The notes under the pieces were generated by a model. It did not search any database and was not told the origin of the DNA. It saw nothing but the letters and a program-made list of their open reading frames with translations. Below are positions 36,855 to 40,997 of a stretch of DNA of 40,997 bases, one piece after another. The stretch is from assembly GCA_003225465.1 (NCBI GenBank), contig QIAH01000351.1, positions 1 to 40,997 on the forward strand. The letters run 5' to 3'. The DNA is from Acidobacteriota bacterium (GTDB lineage Bacteria; Acidobacteriota; Terriglobia; Terriglobales; Acidobacteriaceae). Each line of letters starts with the position of its first letter. Within the stretch, counting starts at the first letter, position 1. Position numbers and translations under genes: made by a program.

Positions 36855-38111
36855 ATGAAGCTCCTCGGAGCACTGATTGCCACACTCATCCTCAACCTCT
36901 GCGTTCAAGCTCAATCCGTCACCAAAGCCGTGACGGTCCCGATTACGCTCGACCACAACCGCACGATCATCGACGTCTACCTAACCTTACCCGATGGAAA
37001 GACCAAGCGGGTTCGTGCCTGGGTTGACAACGGCAATGCGGAACTGTGGATGACGGAGGATCTCGCCAAGCAGCTCGGGCTGTCGTTCAATGGAGATGCC
37101 AAACCGGCGCTGGACGGAAAACAGCGCGCGGTGCAAGCGCCGAACAGCTTGCAGATCGGTGGCATGAGCATCTCGCTCGCCGGAATCCACGAGGGGCAAG
37201 CGATTCTCGATCGCGAAAGTGTCGCTCCCGGCTGCAGCGCCGAAATCACAATTCCCTCAAGTGTGCTGCGCAGCTACGACGTGTTGTTCGATTTTCCCAA
37301 CCGCCAGTTCACTATCGGCGCGCCCGGATCGGTTTCTTTCAAGGGCGTGAGCTCGAAGCTTTTGCTGGACTCAAAGAATGGTCTCATTCAGGTGCCGAGC
37401 AAGATCGAAGGCCAGGAGTTCAACCTCGCGCTCGACGTGGGCGCATCGATCACACTTCTTTCTGGCGAGCAGATCGTGCAATGGCACAAAGCCGAGCCAT
37501 CCTGGCCTTACATGATTGGCGGGGTCGCCGCCGGCAACATGTGGGGAAGCGAGGAGGAGGCCCGTTGGCCGATGCTGCGCATTCCCAGTATTCAATTCGG
37601 CGCCGCCACCCTGAGCGATGTGGCGGCCGCATCCTTTCCGGACGAGGAGTTGAAGTGGTTTCAGAATCGCGCGGGCGTGGCCACCATGGGCTTGGTTGGA
37701 GCGAATGCCCTCCTCGACGATCGCGTTGGGATCGATTACGCGCATAGCACGGTCTACATGGAGCGCACCAATCGCAACTCGGCGCCGGACATGAACGTCG
37801 TCGGACTGATGCTGCGCCCAGAGGCTGATCGCCGCTACACCATCATTGGAGTGGCAGATTACGATGGCAAACCGTCGGTCCCGGAGGTGAAGGTTGGAGA
37901 TGTTCTGGTCGGCGTCGACGGCGCGCCGGCGACCGGCGCTACCATGGGACAGGTCTGGTCCCTGCTGGGCGGCACGCCCGGGCAGGTCCGGACGTTGACC
38001 CTCGAACGCGAGGGCAAGCGCTTCACCGTCGATGCGCCGGTCCGGCGTTTCCTCGCCGCCGGACCAACGCCCGTAAAGAGTCCCCGCAAAAACCCGCACA
38101 AAGGAAATTAA
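36855..38111 (+). CDS. Secreted aspartic-protease-like protein with C-terminal PDZ domain
   Basis: Signal peptide; two protease-like half motifs (WVDNGNAELWM, LDVGASITLLSG); PDZ-like VGDVLVGVDGAPATGATMGQVWSLLGGTPGQVRTLTLERE. Start set at MKLLGALIATLILNLCVQAQ. Confidence 0.8.
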   Translation: MKLLGALIATLILNLCVQAQSVTKAVTVPITLDHNRTIIDVYLTLPDGKTKRVRAWVDNGNAELWMTEDLAKQLGLSFNGDAKPALDGKQRAVQAPNSLQIGGMSISLAGIHEGQAILDRESVAPGCSAEITIPSSVLRSYDVLFDFPNRQFTIGAPGSVSFKGVSSKLLLDSKNGLIQVPSKIEGQEFNLALDVGASITLLSGEQIVQWHKAEPSWPYMIGGVAAGNMWGSEEEARWPMLRIPSIQFGAATLSDVAAASFPDEELKWFQNRAGVATMGLVGANALLDDRVGIDYAHSTVYMERTNRNSAPDMNVVGLMLRPEADRRYTIIGVADYDGKPSVPEVKVGDVLVGVDGAPATGATMGQVWSLLGGTPGQVRTLTLEREGKRFTVDAPVRRFLAAGPTPVKSPRKNPHKGN

Positions 38112-38169
38112 TGCGCCAGCACGCTGGAATAACCCGCTTCTATTCGAATGTGTCTGTGTACTCTGCGCC

Positions 38170-39717
38170 CTACCTGGTCGCACCCTGGGTAAATACCTGC
38201 CGCTCCACTTGGGTGGTCGTATCCTGATCGAGGCTCTCGCTCACCAACACCATGTCTCCCTTCACTTCGATGAAAATGGTTCCTTCTTCCGTGAGGAAGG
38301 AATGTTTTCCAGTAAGAGTCTCGACCGTGTAACTCGCAGGCTTGACCTGCTTTTCCTCGTCAACATCCCTTACGTGCTGATAGCGGTCCTTCAGTCCTTT
38401 TGCATAGACGAATGCAAATTCCGACGCTTTCTCAGGGCTTGACCAGCGCGACAAGTACAGCACTCCGAGCGGCGCCGCCGCATCGCCCTTCGGCCGCGCC
38501 GCGTAGTAGTAGCCGCCGCGCCAATGTGGATACAAGCGCTTGGAAACTTCGACACCTGCGTACTGATCGATCAAAATCGCGGAATCAAACTCTCCAACCG
38601 CGCCCACATCGAACTTGTCGTAACGTTTGAAGTCATTCTTAAAATCGGGCAGCGGCATGCGCGGGAGCTTTTCCCCAGAGAGGTACGCGGACGGTTCCAT
38701 GATCTCTCGCGTCGTACGTGGCGGATTTTTGAATACTCCTGCATAGGCTTTTTCTTTGCCGAAGCGGGTAAGGAGCTCAGTTTCAAAGTCGAGCCCGTAG
38801 CGATAGGGGAAAGTCAGCGCCTCTTTGATGTACAGCGGCGCATTACGGAACTCGACCGAATCTGCCGTGCCGACCAGCATTCCAGCCTTCAACGCCTCGA
38901 CGATTTGTGGCGAGTCGACCACAGACTGCCCAATCGGCAATAGCTCGTAGTCGAGCAGTACAACCATCGCCTGTCCTTCAACAACCGCCTGGTGCGCGGT
39001 TGAAATCTCGTCATTCTCGATGTCCTCCTGCGTCGGTTCTTTCTTACTGGCCCCCAGATCAGCGTCCCCGGCCTTCATGTATTTCTCCAGCCCGAAGGAC
39101 TGGTCTTGAAGCGCATGCGTCAGTTCGTGCGCCAACACCGGCTTCTGCTGCTCCGGCTCAATCCAGTCGAGCAGGTTCACCGTCTTGGCCTGCGGATCGT
39201 AGTAGCCCGCGACCTGTTCCCGCAGCAGCGCAACCAGAAATGTTTCCAGATCGAAGTCGCGCGGCAGCAGACCGAACTTCTTCAGAACCAATTCCGAGCG
39301 ACGCAAGCGTTGCGCGTCTTCATCCTCCTCCATGTGCTTGCGGATAAATGCGACCACTTCGTCCCGATTCACGAGCTTACGTTTGACTTCGTCGTGAATC
39401 GGTAGAGACGTATCTTTGCTGGCAAACTTCAGAATTTCATCGACCGAGCGGAACAATTCCTGCGCCTCTTGCGGCGAGATTTTCTTTTCCTCCTGCTCAG
39501 GCTGGACAGATTTCGGGGCGTTCTGAGTAGCCGAGGAGTCTGGAGATTTCTTGGACGGAGTTGAACTCTCAGTCTTGTCCTGGTTCTGTGTTCGGGGGAA
39601 CGAGGGATCCGTGGAACTCTGCGCTGCTTGTGCCAGCAAAATATGGGACGCGGCAAGCAACACAAACGCAATCGCAGCCCGCAAATAGCTTCTGGTTTTC
39701 CGGTACAATTTTGTCAA
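38170..39717 (-). CDS. Secreted hypothetical protein with HExxH motif (putative metallopeptidase)
   Basis: Signal peptide; LAHELTHALQDQSFGLEKYM and downstream VVEGQAMVVLLDYELL. Confidence 0.75.
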   Translation of the reverse strand: MTKLYRKTRSYLRAAIAFVLLAASHILLAQAAQSSTDPSFPRTQNQDKTESSTPSKKSPDSSATQNAPKSVQPEQEEKKISPQEAQELFRSVDEILKFASKDTSLPIHDEVKRKLVNRDEVVAFIRKHMEEDEDAQRLRRSELVLKKFGLLPRDFDLETFLVALLREQVAGYYDPQAKTVNLLDWIEPEQQKPVLAHELTHALQDQSFGLEKYMKAGDADLGASKKEPTQEDIENDEISTAHQAVVEGQAMVVLLDYELLPIGQSVVDSPQIVEALKAGMLVGTADSVEFRNAPLYIKEALTFPYRYGLDFETELLTRFGKEKAYAGVFKNPPRTTREIMEPSAYLSGEKLPRMPLPDFKNDFKRYDKFDVGAVGEFDSAILIDQYAGVEVSKRLYPHWRGGYYYAARPKGDAAAPLGVLYLSRWSSPEKASEFAFVYAKGLKDRYQHVRDVDEEKQVKPASYTVETLTGKHSFLTEEGTIFIEVKGDMVLVSESLDQDTTTQVERQVFTQGATR

Positions 39718-39737
39718 GTTTCTCCTCGGGACTGCCT

Positions 39738-40223
39738 ATGTCCGACTCTGATCCACGTGCGGCCGCTGCCGAATATTTTCGCCAGGCTTATGAGATGCAA
39801 ACCAGCGGCGAGTATGCGCGGGCGCTGGTTCTCTATACCCAGTCCATCGTCGCCTTTCCGACCGCCGAGGCCTATACCTTTCGCGGCTGGACTTATTCTT
39901 TCGTGGGTGATTACGACAACGCCATCGAGGACTGTCGCCGCGCCATTAAAGTCGATCCGGATTTCGGCAATCCCTACAACGATATCGGCGCCTATCTGAT
40001 TGAACAAGGAAAATGGGATGAAGCCATTCCCTGGTTTCAGAAGGCGATGGTCGCCAAACGGTATGAGGCGCGCTGCTACCCGCATTTCAACCTGGGTCGC
40101 GTGTACGAACACCAGCACAAGTGGGAAAAAGCCAAAAGGTGCTATGCGCAGGCCTACACGATCGAAAGAAAGTACGTCATGGCTTTGACCGCTTTTCGCC
40201 GCTTGAGTGCGATGTGCAACTAG
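39738..40223 (+). CDS. Tetratricopeptide-repeat protein
   Basis: TPR patterns: AEYFRQAYEMQTSGEYARALVLYTQSIVAFPTAEAYTFRGWTYSFVGDYDNAIEDCRRAIKVDPDFGNPYNDIGAYLIEQGKWDEAIPWFQKAM. Confidence 0.9.
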   Translation: MSDSDPRAAAAEYFRQAYEMQTSGEYARALVLYTQSIVAFPTAEAYTFRGWTYSFVGDYDNAIEDCRRAIKVDPDFGNPYNDIGAYLIEQGKWDEAIPWFQKAMVAKRYEARCYPHFNLGRVYEHQHKWEKAKRCYAQAYTIERKYVMALTAFRRLSAMCN

Positions 40224-40287
40224 AAAGGCATCCGGCACGACCCGGAGCTCTGCGTGCTCAGCGGCTTTTTCTCCGCGCCTTTTGGAG

Positions 40288-40997
40288 TTAAGACGTTCTC
40301 ACCCGCTGTGCAACCCACTCGCCCACTTCCTTCGTTCCCAAGGACCCACCCACATCGGGCGTCGTCTTCTTCTGCCGGATTGCCTCCAACACCGCCGCCT
40401 CGATCTTGGCCGCTTCGCCGGTCAGGCCAAGATGCGCCAGCAGCATCGCTGAGGTGAGGATCGCGCCCATCGGGTTCGCAATATTCTTGCCTGCAATGGG
40501 AGGAGCCGAGCCGTGCACCGGCTCGAACATCGAAGTTTTCCCCGGATGAATGTTTCCGCTGGCCGCCATCCCGAGCCCACCCTGCAGTCCCGCAGCCAGG
40601 TCGGTGATGATGTCGCCAAACATGTTGTTCGTCACGATCACGTCGAACTGGCGGGGATCACGCACCATCTGCATGCAGAGCGCATCCACGTACATGTGCG
40701 TCGCCTTGATCTGCGGATATTCCCGGCTTACTTCCTTGAACACGCGCTGCCACAGCCCGCCCGCATGCGTCATGGCATTCGATTTGTCGCACATCAGCAC
40801 GCCCGAGCGCGCACTTCCGTCCAGTTTTTTATGCTTCTCACAATAGTCGAACGCATAGCGGATCACCCGCTCCACTCCCTTACGAGTGTTGATATCTTCC
40901 TGAATCGCGACTTCGTCTTCTGTTCCCTGCTTGAAAACTCCACCGACATCGCCATAGACCCCCTCGGTGTTCTCACGCACGACGACGAAGTCCACAT
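40288..40997 (-). CDS. Isocitrate/isopropylmalate dehydrogenase family protein (N-terminus beyond the window)
   Basis: [112 protein letters not shown]. LeuB versus tartrate/isocitrate dehydrogenase cannot be settled from this fragment. Confidence 0.92.
   Translation of the reverse strand, partial: VDFVVVRENTEGVYGDVGGVFKQGTEDEVAIQEDINTRKGVERVIRYAFDYCEKHKKLDGSARSGVLMCDKSNAMTHAGGLWQRVFKEVSREYPQIKATHMYVDALCMQMVRDPRQFDVIVTNNMFGDIITDLAAGLQGGLGMAASGNIHPGKTSMFEPVHGSAPPIAGKNIANPMGAILTSAMLLAHLGLTGEAAKIEAAVLEAIRQKKTTPDVGGSLGTKEVGEWVAQRVRTS

Overview
This window looks like core chromosome from a GC-rich bacterium, probably an acidobacterium (inferred from DUF6600/DUF6982-type proteins and gene content; not proven here). 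I see about 35 genes, tightly packed, and no tRNA, rRNA, CRISPR array, transposase, integrase or prophage gene. Main blocks: (1) a DUF6600/FecR-like secreted protein and a PAS-GGDEF-EAL protein; (2) carboxylesterase and recN; (3) a complete Tol-Pal operon (tolQ/exbB, tolR/exbD, tolA/tonB-like, tolB, pal, cpoB/ybgF); (4) 2-oxoacid:ferredoxin oxidoreductase with a gamma-alpha fusion; (5) dnaE-accA; (6) a CCA-adding-type nucleotidyltransferase with a long basic low-complexity tail; (7) lpxD; (8) a minus-strand, partly translationally coupled run mgtC-dapF-ldcA-mpl-M61 peptidase-plsC that looks like peptidoglycan recycling; (9) mtnP-pfkB-membrane glycosyltransferase; (10) a PDZ/aspartic-protease-like protein, a putative HExxH metallopeptidase, a TPR protein and a truncated isopropylmalate/isocitrate dehydrogenase family gene. 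I found no clear novel multigene system. The observations most worth a second look are small or structural: a 56-aa His/Lys-rich secreted peptide absent from the ORF track, a 72-aa hydrophilic ORF with its own terminator, a three-copy dispersed repeat, a long imperfect inverted repeat, a 30-bp tandem duplication spanning the tolB stop codon, an orphan terminator upstream of the DUF6600 gene, an insertion next to the GGDEF motif, and the tail on the CCA-type enzyme.
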